From Tubiluchus corallicola (taxonomy: Eukaryota > Priapulida > Priapulimorpha > Priapulimorphida > Tubiluchidae): 64,000 nt of DNA. Below, one piece after another: positions 34,215-45,387 of the stretch. Where the stretch lies: positions 1 through 64,000 of the forward strand of contig JAQGDQ010000544.1 of NCBI GenBank assembly GCA_030141605.1. Reading direction: 5' to 3'. The notes under the pieces are model-generated. The model did not search any database. It was given only the letters and a program-made list of their open reading frames with translations, and was not told the DNA's origin. Within the stretch, counting starts at the first letter, position 1. The number at the start of each line of letters is the position of its first letter. The translations under genes and the position numbers were made by a program.

Positions 34215-35940
34215 TAGCAAAAGTGTGTTTGGATTGATGTCAAAAAGACCTTAAGATGTTTCAGTGCTCTTAACTGCCCCAAAAATTTTCTCAAATGCAC
34301 AAAATTAGTCAGCGATCACGAGTCTAGCGACCCCTGGTGAAGATATGTGGGAGCTTTGTCTTAGGGGATGCTGCCTCGGTGTTATTTGCTCCAGTATTTT
34401 TGATTAAAAAAGTTGGTGGGACTTATTTTTACACGTGCGAGAGGTCGCTTAGACTTCAAAGGCTGAAGTTTTTATTTGATACTAAATATTATTCTAGATT
34501 TTGTGGAAAAATATTCTAGATATTATTCTTAGATCTGCCTGCATGGTTGAGTAATCACTGAGATAAAGTGCCTGAATTCGAGTACTAACAACGTTTTACC
34601 ATAATTAACAATAATGTTAGTGCAATATTTGGTATTTGCATCACAGTTTGCAAAGCGCTTCCATTATTCTGTTTTCGTAATCGGTGACAGCATTATAATC
34701 AACTTTGAAGCGACATTCAAGGATGATTGTATAAACACGAGAATTACAACTTGTACCAGAGTGTCCCATCTGTCGCAGTACCAATATTTACTGTGGTCCG
34801 CTAGCTGCACAAACAACGTCAGCATAATCGAAATGATCTCTAGTTGATCATTTACTCATCAATGGGTAACGGAACAAGTAAGTACAGCAATCATTAGGTT
34901 CTTGTTTCAACAACAGTAAGGCCCATCCTGTTTAACATTCAAATTTCTTAATGGCCTGCCCTTTGCTGATGTTGCCTGAAAGTACCTATACTTCTACATT
35001 CAGTAGCGGCAGAGTTTCCGTAACAGCTACAAACCAAACAAGCAATATCGATTAATATTGGAAATCATTGGACGAAATTTTATCATGTTCAACGTGAAAT
35101 AAGAAAAGTGCTTTTTGCCTTTGACAGTTTAATTTGGACAGGGTAAAGAGCACTAGGATAGATGCACAAGTTTTTATGTGACATGATACTTTGAATTTGC
35201 AATAAATATGCAAGTCTTTTTGCAACATTTTGCAATGTCTCAGTTACCCTTTGCAAATCCTCTGCTGTACTGACGTATGAATCCTACTGAATGCCTGGTT
35301 ATTTCTTGTTCATAAAATCAAGTACGCCGAAGACAAAAACGACAAAACTGCATCAGACCGCTATAGTAATATTCGGATCGATTGCGGCTTTATTATAATA
35401 CCAATCGATTACAAAGTATTCAGCCAGCTATGGGGACTCATTACGGACACGAAGTAAGCTTTTCTTCACGCCGCGTCGGTAGCTCTCTTTTAGGAGCAGT
35501 AATTTAAAGTTTTTTCCATGATCGTTTCAATAATCGAGTTACAGATAACAGCAGCTATAATTTTAACTAGTTATTTTTAAATAAACTTTCACCCTCTGCT
35601 GTAAAACATCGCCGACCATTTTCTCTACCTTAAATACATGTATATAAACTTTGCGTCTTGCAAGGTATGTACTATGAGATATCGCATACCCTCCAATGCT
35701 TGCTAATTTGGGAGCAAATCAGATAGTTATATCTAGGTGTAAGTAGTTTATGTTCATTATTATAATCTTAATGTCAAACTTGTTATTAACAATAGTAGAA
35801 ACCCACAATTAATGAAATTTTGATAGCAAAATTGAAAGACAGGAAATATGAAATATAACATGTAGTTGAATAATCTAATATTGTAAATGCTGAATTTGAT
35901 TGGCTAGCTGTAAAGTATGAACTTTGGACTGCCTTGATCA
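34215..35940. other. Unassigned; weak tRNA-like site
   Basis: Around 34540-34600 GCATGGTTGAGTAATC and TGAATTCGAGTACTA are A-box- and B-box-like at plausible spacing, but no body is recognised. The rest has no repeat or coding signature. Confidence 0.35.
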
Positions 35941-35944
35941 CTGA

Positions 35945-36030
35945 GGAATACAGGGCCTACTGGTCTAAGACGTCTGCCTTGCAAGCAGAAGGTTTGTAGT
36001 TCAAATCCAGGCCGTATGACCAACTTTTTC
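35945..36030 (+). repeat. tRNA-Ala(UGC)-like pseudogene or SINE head
   Basis: GGGCCTACTGGTCTAAGACG gives a D-arm. TCTGC-CTTGCAA-GCAGA gives a perfect five-pair anticodon stem, with TGC in the anticodon position. TAGTTCAAATCC is a near B box. The T stem and acceptor stem do not pair, and no pol III terminator directly follows, so a functional tRNA is unlikely. Confidence 0.55.
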
Positions 36031-36915
36031 TCATTTTCTTTCTGTCAAGTTTGTTATTAAAATTTAATTAATTATTGACTTGTACCACTTTCAATACATT
36101 GTAACTCATTCATTACAATCAGTACGAGAGCTGAGAATATGTGAAACCACTAAACTTTAGTAAAGCTAAAGTACCCCTTACAGGTGTACGTACTATTCTT
36201 CTATGACGTTATTAAATTTAACTTCCTTAGATTTAGTTATACAAGACTTGACGGCAATTAAATATTTTGCGACGGAATTAATTGGATTTTGAATGTCTGC
36301 TTTAATTTCCTTTAAATTGCTGAACAGTAATTTAAGTGAATTGTGATGATATTTAATGAGGGAATGGAAATCTCTCGCATTTTGTTTTATTAATTACAAT
36401 TCTAAGTATCACGATGTGTTGTAAAGTTGCAGCGAGCAGGACTTGCACAGACGAGGGAGATTAATAAAGCAATCAAGAATAATTATGAGAAATTGACAAT
36501 TGGGTGATATTCGATAATTATGGGTAATTAACAACGATAAAAGTCAGTTCCGTTAAATTCAGAAGCTTCTAGAAAAATAAAGAAAATTGTGTGGTCGCTT
36601 GTGAAAGACCCAAAGATCTTTGATATAGCAAGTCATTCAAGATGGTTGCCAAAATTTATTTTTATTTTTTACTTTCACAAAATGGCATCGACAATTATAA
36701 TGCGAAACTGTGCGCACACAGCTATAATACAAGTATTTCATGGAAATAACCTTGAGTTCTAGTACGTACAAATCTACGTTACTAAATTTAAGCTGTGAAT
36801 CAGACAAAAGAACTGAACATTAACTACAATCAAACACTATAGTGTTTGTGCAATACTGGTATTGCTAGCATTAGGTGATTGCTTTGCCAGTTGTTTCCTT
36901 TGACCAGTGGTGTTA
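36031..36915. other. No recognisable feature
   Basis: AT-rich spacer before TTAA-MITE copy D. Confidence 0.35.
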
Positions 36916-37512
36916 TTAAAGCAAAACCAGATCCAATCTTAAACTGTAGGTCAAAACAATCTATTTTTAAAATATCGAAAGGAAAAATACTATTTTTCTC
37001 AAAAATGACTTACGTGAAAGAATTATTACCACACAAGCACAACTTTACGTTCACGCCACTATTTCTTCACTGTTACATGCATTTCGCTATTCGCTAGTTA
37101 GACGGGCACTAGCGCCTGCATTTCGGAAACGCATTGCACAAAAACAGATGCTGTACTTCTCAGTTCAGATGTGTTAGTTTGTAACGAACTACACACATTC
37201 GACAGCTCATACGTGAGTACATATGAGTTTTGAATTTTCATAGTTTTAGTACAACAAACTGAATATCTTACAGTAGCATTGTACTTCTCTACTTCGCAAA
37301 CACGAGCAACACGCTCATGGAAAATTTTCAACGTTGAAAATTATGTTAGTTTGTGATGTCATCAATAGTTGGGCTCGCCCGTCATTAATTAAGTTTTTAA
37401 TCTATTATCTAATTATCAAAAAAGCTTTTGCAGTATTAATTGTGATAAGATGTATACTTTTATCGGACTTGAAAATGGGGTAGTATATGAAAAATCATCC
37501 TGTCTTCTTTTA
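36916..37512 (-). mobile_element. TTAA-flanked MITE, copy D (minus strand)
   Basis: Runs from TTAAAGCAAAACCAGATCC to TCATCCTGTCTTCTTTTAC. One flanking TTAA is intact and the other is mutated to TTAC. It carries the full set of family words in reverse orientation, including GTGAGTACATATGAG in place of the GCTCACGCATGAGC palindrome. Confidence 0.8.
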
Positions 37513-37599
37513 CAGTAAAATACTGAAAGTATTTAGACCGATCAGCACTTTTTTCGGCATTCTGCTCTAGCAAGCAACTAACCTAAAAGAAAGGAAACT

Positions 37600-38215
37600 C
37601 TTCACACTGTAGTCCATTTCTTCTTCTTCTTCTCCAATGTCTCATTCCATCTATTGTAGGCACTGAGGCATCAACATTGAGTTCTTCTACTCCCAAAGAT
37701 AGATTTGGTTGAAGTTGTTGAACATCTTTATTTATCTTAGCTATCGAAGTTGTTTTTGGTTTGCAAGGTTTTACTGTTTCCTTTAAGGCAATTCTTACTG
37801 GTACTTCGTTTGTTAATCTTAGAAGATGTCCTAGCTATCTTAATTTTCGGATTTTGACTTTTGAACTCCAGAGATTTTTTTCTCGTTCTAGCGTATAAAT
37901 CCTCATTTTGGATTATGAATCTCTATCTTATCCCTTATCTCTAAAACTTTCCTTAGAAGACTTCTATGAAATGTGTCAATCTGCTTTTCTTGAGTAATCG
38001 TTAAACCCCAAGTTTCGCTCTTGTACATAAATATGCTGATAACGTAAGCATTAAATTATCGAAGTCTTACGTTAGAACGTAATTTCTTGTTAGTCAATAC
38101 ATTTTTGTGTTAAAGAAAAGCATGCATTGCTTGTTGCTTTGTACTTTTAATATCATCATCAGTGTTTAGAAGAGTGCCTTTGCACTTTTTCCAAGACTGA
38201 TTACCATCATTATTA
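37600..38215 (-). pseudogene. LINE pol C-terminal fragment (minus strand)
   Basis: Read on the minus strand with a few frame corrections: LLNTDDDIKSTKQQAMHAF, NAYVISIFMYKSETWGLT, QIDTFHRSLLRKVLEIR, then LGHLLRLTNEVPVRIALKE, KPCKPKTTSIAKI and DGMRHWRRRRRNG. The succession 'D-D-I-x-x-x-K...N-A-Y-V...E-T-W-G-L-T...L-L-R-x-V-L...G-H-L-L-R' is the standard end of LINE pol proteins after the catalytic RT core. The catalytic part itself is absent. The last section parallels the remnant at 47253, so both come from related elements. Confidence 0.8.
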
Positions 38216-41025
38216 TACTACAGTCACCTAATGCTAATAATACTAGTACTGTACAGCCACTTTAGTGTTTGACTGTAATCAATGTTAAGTTCTTTTGTCT
38301 CATCGCAGCTTAATCTAGTTCTCCAGATTGATTCACGTTCTTTTACAATCCAGCTAAAAGCGAAACTGCTCAGTTAGTGGCGCACAAATTCTGAATGATT
38401 GTTAAAAGATTTTGCCAGAAAACTTGCTAAATTCAAGTCCAATCATTACTTTTACAAGGAAAATTACTTCGGTGGCTGCAATAATTCACAATCGATATGA
38501 TACCGAAATGCCCAAGCTCCCAATTACTGTGTATATACTTAGAACGGCAATTTGTGCCACTCTGCCTATGTACTGTACCAATTATTGCGCCAATATCAGG
38601 CTTGCATATTTGTGCTGAATGGTGCTTTCCGTATTAAATGTCGTTCATTATAACAACTTAGCAAAGAAATAAAGTCAATTTCTGTTCCCGCGAGAACGCA
38701 GTACGGGCAATAGAGGCATTAAGGACAATCTATTATTGGTGTCATTAGTGGGGCATTGAGAAATGCAAGCAAGCCTTCTGTAGAAAATGCGAGTGAAAAG
38801 TTCAATTGTTTGCTTGAATTTCAATCATTTTAATCACCTCAACGCTCCAATCATCCATCAGGCCGTTTAGCTACCATTTCCACGATTATAACAGTCTAAA
38901 TTATATGGTTTCTACGGCTCCACAGATGTTTGGTTATTGTGTCCATACTTCTAGTGATACTCTAATGAAAATGTTTGATTACCGCAGTCACAGTCGCAGA
39001 AAAATCAGTGTTTTGTTACTAATCCAAGATAACCTGTATGTACGAGTCCAGGAGAATAAGCTCTTTCCTTGTTTTTCTTTTTGTGTCAATTCTACATTTT
39101 TTCATTCTAGATAATATGATCCCCAATAACGACAATAAGGTACTACTCCATGTGCGCGTAATGCGTGATCCGTAATGCGTAATGCGTGATGCGTGATACG
39201 AATTCTCTCGAACGTGATGGCTATCGTCTGAATACGCATCACGCACAAGTACCATTAGGACCAGGAAGTTCAGCTCAATACAGCATGTTTTTTAAAATTT
39301 TCTTTGTTTAAACATATCTGTTTATACACACAATAAATTATCAGCAAAGCTGCAAGGCTGTTTAACTGAAGATTCTCCTGAAAAGATCGTTTAGCCTAGA
39401 AGGCAGCGAGCGACTTTCAGAACAACGCCACCATCATCGCGAGTCCCTTGGGTGTAAAACTGTTGATTTCACTGTTCTGAGTCCGCTTCCCACTCAACGA
39501 TAACTAAATATATATTGACTTTGTCATTCGGTGGCGAGTTTCCTCACAAATTTTTAGCTCGGCCATAATTTATACAGCAGCTTGCGAAAAATGTTGTTTA
39601 CCCTGTATATTGCCAGGACGTCGCTTTACTTGGAATCTCAAAATTGAGTTACTTTTGCACATTAACTGCGCATATTATACAGAGACGTGCAGTTTTGCTG
39701 TAGACTTTATGGCTGATGATCAACATTACCTGCGTCTTGTGGAAATGCAGCTAGCAGCAAGAGATGTCAAGTATCTTAAAAAAACTCCTGCCATTTTGAA
39801 TGACCATTCTACATGATGACGAACATGTCTCAGGTTTGGTCTGACATCTTGAGGATAAGAAGTGCGTGTAAGTAGTCAATTCCCAAGCGATGCTTGCGCG
39901 TCTTATAGTGGCGTTCGTTAGTAGCCAAATCTAATATCACAGGCAAACTAATATTTTCCTCAAGTTTGCAGAGAAATCTTCTAGAATTGTGTACGTCCGT
40001 CAAAATGATCAACAGACAAGTCTATAGTTGATTTGAGCATCGACCATAGACGTACGAGGCGGTGGGGGGGGGGGTGTTGCCCTCCCAGAGCAAATAAATT
40101 TTACCTTTTCAGGACAAAGCGATTTATTTTCAAGGCAAATAATTGCATATTAAAATTCCAAGTTTAATATTGAATATTTAAATTTTTTTTAAAATATCCC
40201 CATGAAAATTTTTTTAAGCGCATGGGCTTTAAAGGATGCAAAAATAAACTTACAATTTCATTTTTAAAAAAATGTCTGCTGATTCCTGTTTGAAAAATGG
40301 ACGAAAGCTATTTACGAGTCTAGTGACGTTTTTGTGACAGCATTAAAAAATAAACCCCGTCAATCAAATAACATCAAGCAGCTTGAAATCTATCATCATT
40401 TGAAGCTGATAGAACTAGTCTTAAACGGACTAAAGAATGAAATAACCCGTCTCAGATGAAATTCTTTTACAAGCAATTATACTTTACTGTAATGAACGCT
40501 AAGCCTTTACAGGTAATTTAGTGAGAGAGCTGATGATTGTGTTCATCAGTTCAACAAGTCTTCTGTACTGCGTGCCTAAACAAGGGGTGTCACTGATTAC
40601 ATCCTAAACATCTAACAAACGTTTTTAAGTGAAAGCCACGAGGCGTCACTATTATTATCTAGTTGACAGTGCCTGATTGATGTACGCCTTAATCGTGGAC
40701 TAACTGCCACCATTCTTGGTAGTTGAAAATTTCTAGAAAGCGACAATCAGGCGTCCGGAGAAATCGAGCTGGCAAACACAGTTCACAATTGGATTTTTAA
40801 AATTCGTTTAGCTAACAAAGGAAGCAAGTCGGTCGTTACGTGTTGGTAATTACATAAGGAGGAATTCGCAGCGGTTTTGTGCCTTGTTAGTCCCGCTGGG
40901 AGTTTGTGACGCCTAATGACCTGTTTTGTAGGAATCGTCACCAAATGCGAACGTAAACAACCGAGCCTGTTAATCCCCAAATATGACAATTTGTTAACAA
41001 AAAGTGTTAAAGCTATTTTGTGTGA
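38216..41025. other. Mostly unassigned; inverted ATGCGT repeat and poly-G
   Basis: At 39150-39245 octamer-like words (TAATGCGT, GATGCGTG) repeat and are mirrored by GAATACGCATCACGCAC, giving a possible hairpin. At 40062-40074 there is a run of Gs. The open frames (60-80 codons) are unassigned. Confidence 0.4.
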
Positions 41026-41029
41026 CATT

Positions 41030-41150
41030 GCCTGTGTACCAGTTTTTGACTCTTAACATTCTGTAATTCATTGCAAAATTGATATGTTTTTGTTGTTATG
41101 ATATTTATAACAGAGCTCGCCTTGAAATAAAAAGTTACTTACTCACTTAC
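41030..41150 (+). mobile_element. Retroelement 3' tail (TTAC-type)
   Basis: CTCGCCTTGAAATAAAAAGT followed by TACTTACTCACTTACTG has the AATAAA signal plus tetranucleotide tail arrangement of LINE 3' ends. No coding region was found upstream. Confidence 0.4.
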
Positions 41151-41664
41151 TGTATCTATAGATATCACTACAGGCTACGGTTTCTCGGGTCATGCTGATT
41201 TTTTCCTTAGACTGCAAGATAATTAGATAGTTGAAAGAACTTTGGATTTTGGAAACTGTCTTGGGAAAGAATGGAGTAGATAAAGAAGTTGTGTATCAGA
41301 TGATGATACTTCATGGTAAATTGACACACGAAAAGTGCTTAACCTTCTGAATCTGTATTTTTCCAATGCAGTTGGCGAGCGTTTCAGGCTGTAATGTAGC
41401 TGCTTGTATCCATGTCTCACAATAGTAATAGTAGTAAGTTGACATGTCCATGCAGTTATACAAAGTTACAACAACAGTTACAGGACGACAGTTCTATAAG
41501 TAACAAGTACACTAAACTTTTCAGATTGCAGTAAAACAGTTCCCATGCCGTGAATTTAAGTAGCTCGTCCTACCGATCCATGAGCCGAATGCGCGTACCT
41601 TCATTGGTCGGCCGGTTGGTCGTTCTGTGGATTCGTCTGTTTAATATCTCGGTCAAAGTTTTAG

Positions 41665-41730
41665 ATTATTAGATTAGATTAAATTATTATTTTATTTCGG
41701 CAGGTAGGTAGTAAATTACATAAAAAATAC
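41665..41730 (-). mobile_element. Retroelement 3' tail (minus strand)
   Basis: Minus strand: CCTGCCGAAATAAAATAATAATTTAATC then AATCTAATAATCTAA, an A-rich tail following an AATAAA signal. The reverse-transcribed part is not recognised. The minus-strand frame at 41716-41995 (…NNRETLKYEKTREMCF…) may belong to it or to host sequence. Confidence 0.3.
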
Positions 41731-41745
41731 ACACACGCACGCACG

Positions 41746-41781
<36 letters not shown>
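41729..41781. repeat. (AC)n / CACG microsatellite
   Basis: ACACACACGCACGCACGC then pure AC dinucleotides. Confidence 0.95.
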
Positions 41782-41784
<3 letters not shown>

Positions 41785-42199
41785 ATAAATAAATTTACAA
41801 TTATAATTACAAAAAACATGAAAACTACAATCTTTTGCAGGCTGCAGCACGGAACTCGCTTCTTTTTGCAAAAATGGCCGCAAGAACTTGTGTGACTTGA
41901 TAAAGCACATCTCTCGCGTTTTCTCATATTTCAACGTTTCACGGTTATTTGCCACGCGTGCTACAATGCTAATATATTCGTGTCTGAATTACATTTTGTT
42001 AACAGGACACAGTTTGTAAGTAGTCAGGCGAGATATGACTTTAAATATTTACCACTCTGTCTTCGATTCGCCGCTGTGAAAAGAGATAGAAATAGGGCGT
42101 ATCCAGGTCCATTCGCTGTCAACCTGGAAATGATTACAGGCCATTTTGCTGACTGTCGTTCTAACATAAATATTTGCAAAAATCACATCTAGTAAAATC

Positions 42200-42600
42200 G
42201 CCGTGGGAAGGTTTACCGCTTTTGTGCACGCCATTTTCAACAAGTTTACTAACTACCGGGCGCGATGGCGGAAAAATCCGTTAAAATATGTTATGCGGGC
42301 TTTGAGATATTAGTGCTAGTCATCAATCATTGCGAAGCTAATTCAACTGGAATCAGCAAATTTAGCGGATTCAAATTTCCTAAGTGGTTTAACTGGCAAG
42401 TTCTAACGCAAGGTTGCATGTGTGTGCGTCGTGTGAGTGCTTGAATGAAGAGTGCTTTAATCTGACAGATTTTTCAAAAATTGTTTCTCGCGAGTTTAGT
42501 TCAAAGCGTCTACGGAAGAGGCTAGTGACGACAGCGCCACATGACGTCACATCACGACCTAGTTGAACTAACCAGTGTAGACAAAGTCCCCTAGGTGAGC
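42200..42600. promoter_or_regulatory. CpG-rich segment with divergent ATGGCG starts
   Basis: AAAATGGCG on the minus strand (ATG at 42236-42234) and GCGATGGCG on the + strand (ATG at 42265) point away from each other across about 30 bases. The + strand ATG opens 59 codons (MAEKSVKICYAGFEILVLVI..., stop at 42442-42444); the minus strand opens about 60. A palindromic CRE (TGACGTCA) is at 42542 and a splice-donor-like CTAG|GTGAGC at 42594. It resembles a bidirectional promoter, but neither frame is recognisable. Confidence 0.3.
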
Positions 42601-43277
42601 GTTGAAGTTAAGGAATGCAGAACTTACTGTTGAATTTTAACAAAAAAAAAGACGATCACTAAGGAAACACGGACCCACGTTTATTACGTGACTATGCCTG
42701 ATCCAGTGCGGTTTACTAATGTGTGATTGAACAGTTTGCCCTCATTTTCGCATTTTGGTTCCTACCTCGAGCCCAAGCAATCTCAGTTTTTTTAACTGTT
42801 ATGTGTTGTCTGTCCTTCCTAGGTTCATGACTCGGTTTTTGAGTTGTTCAAGGTTATGCATGGTTCATTTTGGCCGATGTCCTATGTCCTTTGACAGGGT
42901 TCACCATTCGTCACATCCTTGTCACGTCTCCCCTGCGATCCCAGGTGTCCACCCTGCAGGATTGATGATTCTTGCTCTACGTGTTTACGAGCTAATTACG
43001 TGTTTACGAATTTTCGATTGTGTACACAACAGCGAAGACGACGATGGCGATGACGATGACACGTGATCACTTAAACTCCATTCATGATGTAGGTACAATA
43101 ATGGAAAAAGCTGGTGTTGACAAAGGTAAGCACTATTGATGTGAACACTCTATTGGTGTACAAAAAAATTTAAGGAGCGTTAAGCTAGCATAAATACGAA
43201 GTTAACACGGGTGGCTTACTGGGCTAAACTTCTGTATTTATGCATCCTATCTCTTTCCAAAAATGTACTGAAGATGT
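42601..43277. other. Unassigned
   Basis: A 103-codon + strand frame (42755-43066) ends in an aspartate run produced by GACGATG repeats near 43035-43062. It has no recognisable relatives and starts at a non-ATG codon. Confidence 0.35.
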
Positions 43278-44067
43278 TTAAAAGCAAACAGGGTGATTTT
43301 TCACCCAGTCCTATTTTGAAGAATCATAAAAGTATACGTTCTAACATCTGCCAATAATGCCAAGCGCTTCCGACAAGTCAATTCAATTCAAATTTTTATT
43401 CCGTAGCTAAGACCATATAAAATACGAGTACCAAAATGAAATGAAATACAATGCAATACAAAAATTACAAGATTATATATAATTATGTATACAAAGCTAA
43501 ATAAATTTTAAGATACTAATAGTGTAGTAATTCATTCCATTTCATAAAAAAACAAGTTGGCAAGTCTCTATGAGTTAACAATAGCAGTTATAACTCTATT
43601 GCCCATATGTCGTAATAATTTCTTAATACTAGGCTAAACACTAGGTTAAAAACTTAATTATCTGTGGGTGAGCCGTCACAAATGAACATAATGGGTGAGT
43701 TGCAGGTGTTTGCAAACGTAAAAATTGAAAGAAAATTTTGCTGTACAACATCGACTGTGACACATAAAAACTGGACATATTAATGCTTAGATATTTTGTT
43801 TGCAAGCTTAAAGCTGTGTTATCGTGCGATTACGATTCCACCATAAATGTATGCTACGTCAGAAATGAACAGAGAGGTACAGCGTCTGGTTTTTTTGCAA
43901 GATTCAGGCATTGCGTCCATCTAACGAGAGAATCTCGAAATGCATGTAACATGCGGACATAAAATTAAACGTCTGTGGCAATAATTCTTTCATGTATGTC
44001 ACTTTAAAAAACAATTATAAACTATTTCGGTATTTTGTACATAATATTATTTTGAGCTATAGTTTAA
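43278..44067 (+). mobile_element. TTAA-flanked MITE, copy G, diverged and interrupted
   Basis: Starts TTAAAAGCAAACAGGGTGAT and continues with AAAAGTATACGTTCTAACAT. After about 100 bases it is interrupted by foreign sequence (43378-43625). It resumes at AGGTTAAAAACTTAATTATC with the rest of the family. The end TATAGTTTAAAC near 44060 matches the expected TTAA end. This is the most diverged copy. Confidence 0.6.
43378..43625 (-). mobile_element. Retroelement 3' end nested in TTAA-MITE copy G (minus strand)
   Basis: On the minus strand the segment ends GGAATAAAAATTTGAATTGAATTG, i.e. an AATAAA signal and a TTGAA-type tail. The other end has no defined border, as in a 5'-truncated insertion. Similar tails are at 55750 and 56121. 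Confidence 0.5.
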
Positions 44068-44762
44068 ACTTGCGTTCTGTTCCCCGTTAAGAATAAGAAT
44101 ATGATTTGATGATATTTGAATTAAGACAATTCAATTGAATTCAATAATAAAGCACAAGAAGACTCTTCACTTACACAAAGCTTAAAATGTTCGTCTTGAA
44201 ACTTTATACCGACTTGCATACTGCCTTTTTGTATACAGGGCTTGCGTCGACAATAACGCTGTATAATATAAAAATGTAAGCTTAAAGTCCCGCGATGACC
44301 GTTAGACGCAGTGATTTTGACAATAACTCATTTGAAGCAAGTTTAGATAACACTGAGTAAAGTTTGGAAAAATAATCACAGCATTCGTAGCGCACACCTC
44401 ACTAACTGAGTAAAAATTTAAATTACTGTATCTTGTTAATAAGATTAAAAATACGTTTAGTGGTTAGTGAGTGATGCACCCTGGAGGGTGAGTCAGTGAC
44501 ATTTTACCAATTGGTGAAAGCATTTTAAATCATTAATAATTTTCTTTTCTAGCTACATAAGTCTGTCAAGCAGGTAAAATGGTAAGTAATATAAGTTTGC
44601 ACGGAAAGTTTTCTTGGGACATCGTTTAACATTTCCTTTTCTTCGCCTGATTTTATGTAGTGTGTATATGACGTCATGTAATGGCGCGGATTGCTATGAA
44701 GGAAGGTGATATTTAAAGGCGTTTTTTCTGAAACCTACTTCAGGTACCCTTTTTCTTGCCTT
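44068..44762. other. No recognisable feature
   Basis: Spacer between two inverted TTAA-MITE copies. GACAATTCAATTGAATTCAATAATAAAG near 44126-44153 may be another short retroelement tail. Confidence 0.3.
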
Positions 44763-45387
44763 TTAATGCAAAACCGGACCCAATTTTAAACTGTAGGCAA
44801 ACCAATCTACTCTTTAAAATAATGAAAGGAAACATACCATTTTTTCCAAAAATGACTTACGCGATAAAAAAGAATTATTACCACACAAACACAATTTCGC
44901 GTTCGCGCCACTAGTTCTTCACTGTTCTGTTACATTTCGTTATTCGTTAGTTAGATGGGCCTAGCGCCATAATTCCGGAAACGCATTTCACAAAAAACAG
45001 GTGCTGTACCTTCTCAGTTCAGATGCGTTAGTTTGTGACGAACTACACACGTTCGACAGCTCATGCGTGAGCACAGCCGTAAACCTGAAATTTGATTTTT
45101 TTATCTTAAAACTTGTCTTGTTTTAGTACAACACACCGAATACCTTACAGTAGCACTGTACTTAAATTATTGCTTTTGCAAACACGTGCAACACGCCCGT
45201 GGAATATTTTGCTGTTGAAAATTATGTTAATTTGTGAAATCTGAGCTCGCCCGCTGCTAATTAAGTTTTTAATATATTATTTAATTGAAACTGCTTTACA
45301 GTATTACTTGTGTTAAAATATATACTTTTATCAGACTTGAAAATGGGTAAGTACATGTATATGAAAAATCATCTTGCCTTCCTTTAA
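44763..45387 (-). mobile_element. TTAA-flanked MITE, copy E (minus strand)
   Basis: Full-length with TTAA intact at both ends (TTTTAATGCAAAACCGG and TTGCCTTCCTTTAACTG). It is oriented opposite to copy G, 700 bp away. The interior matches copies D and F closely. Confidence 0.82.

Noticed and set aside
35945-36030. Functional tRNA-Ala gene
   Set aside because: The T stem and acceptor stem do not pair.
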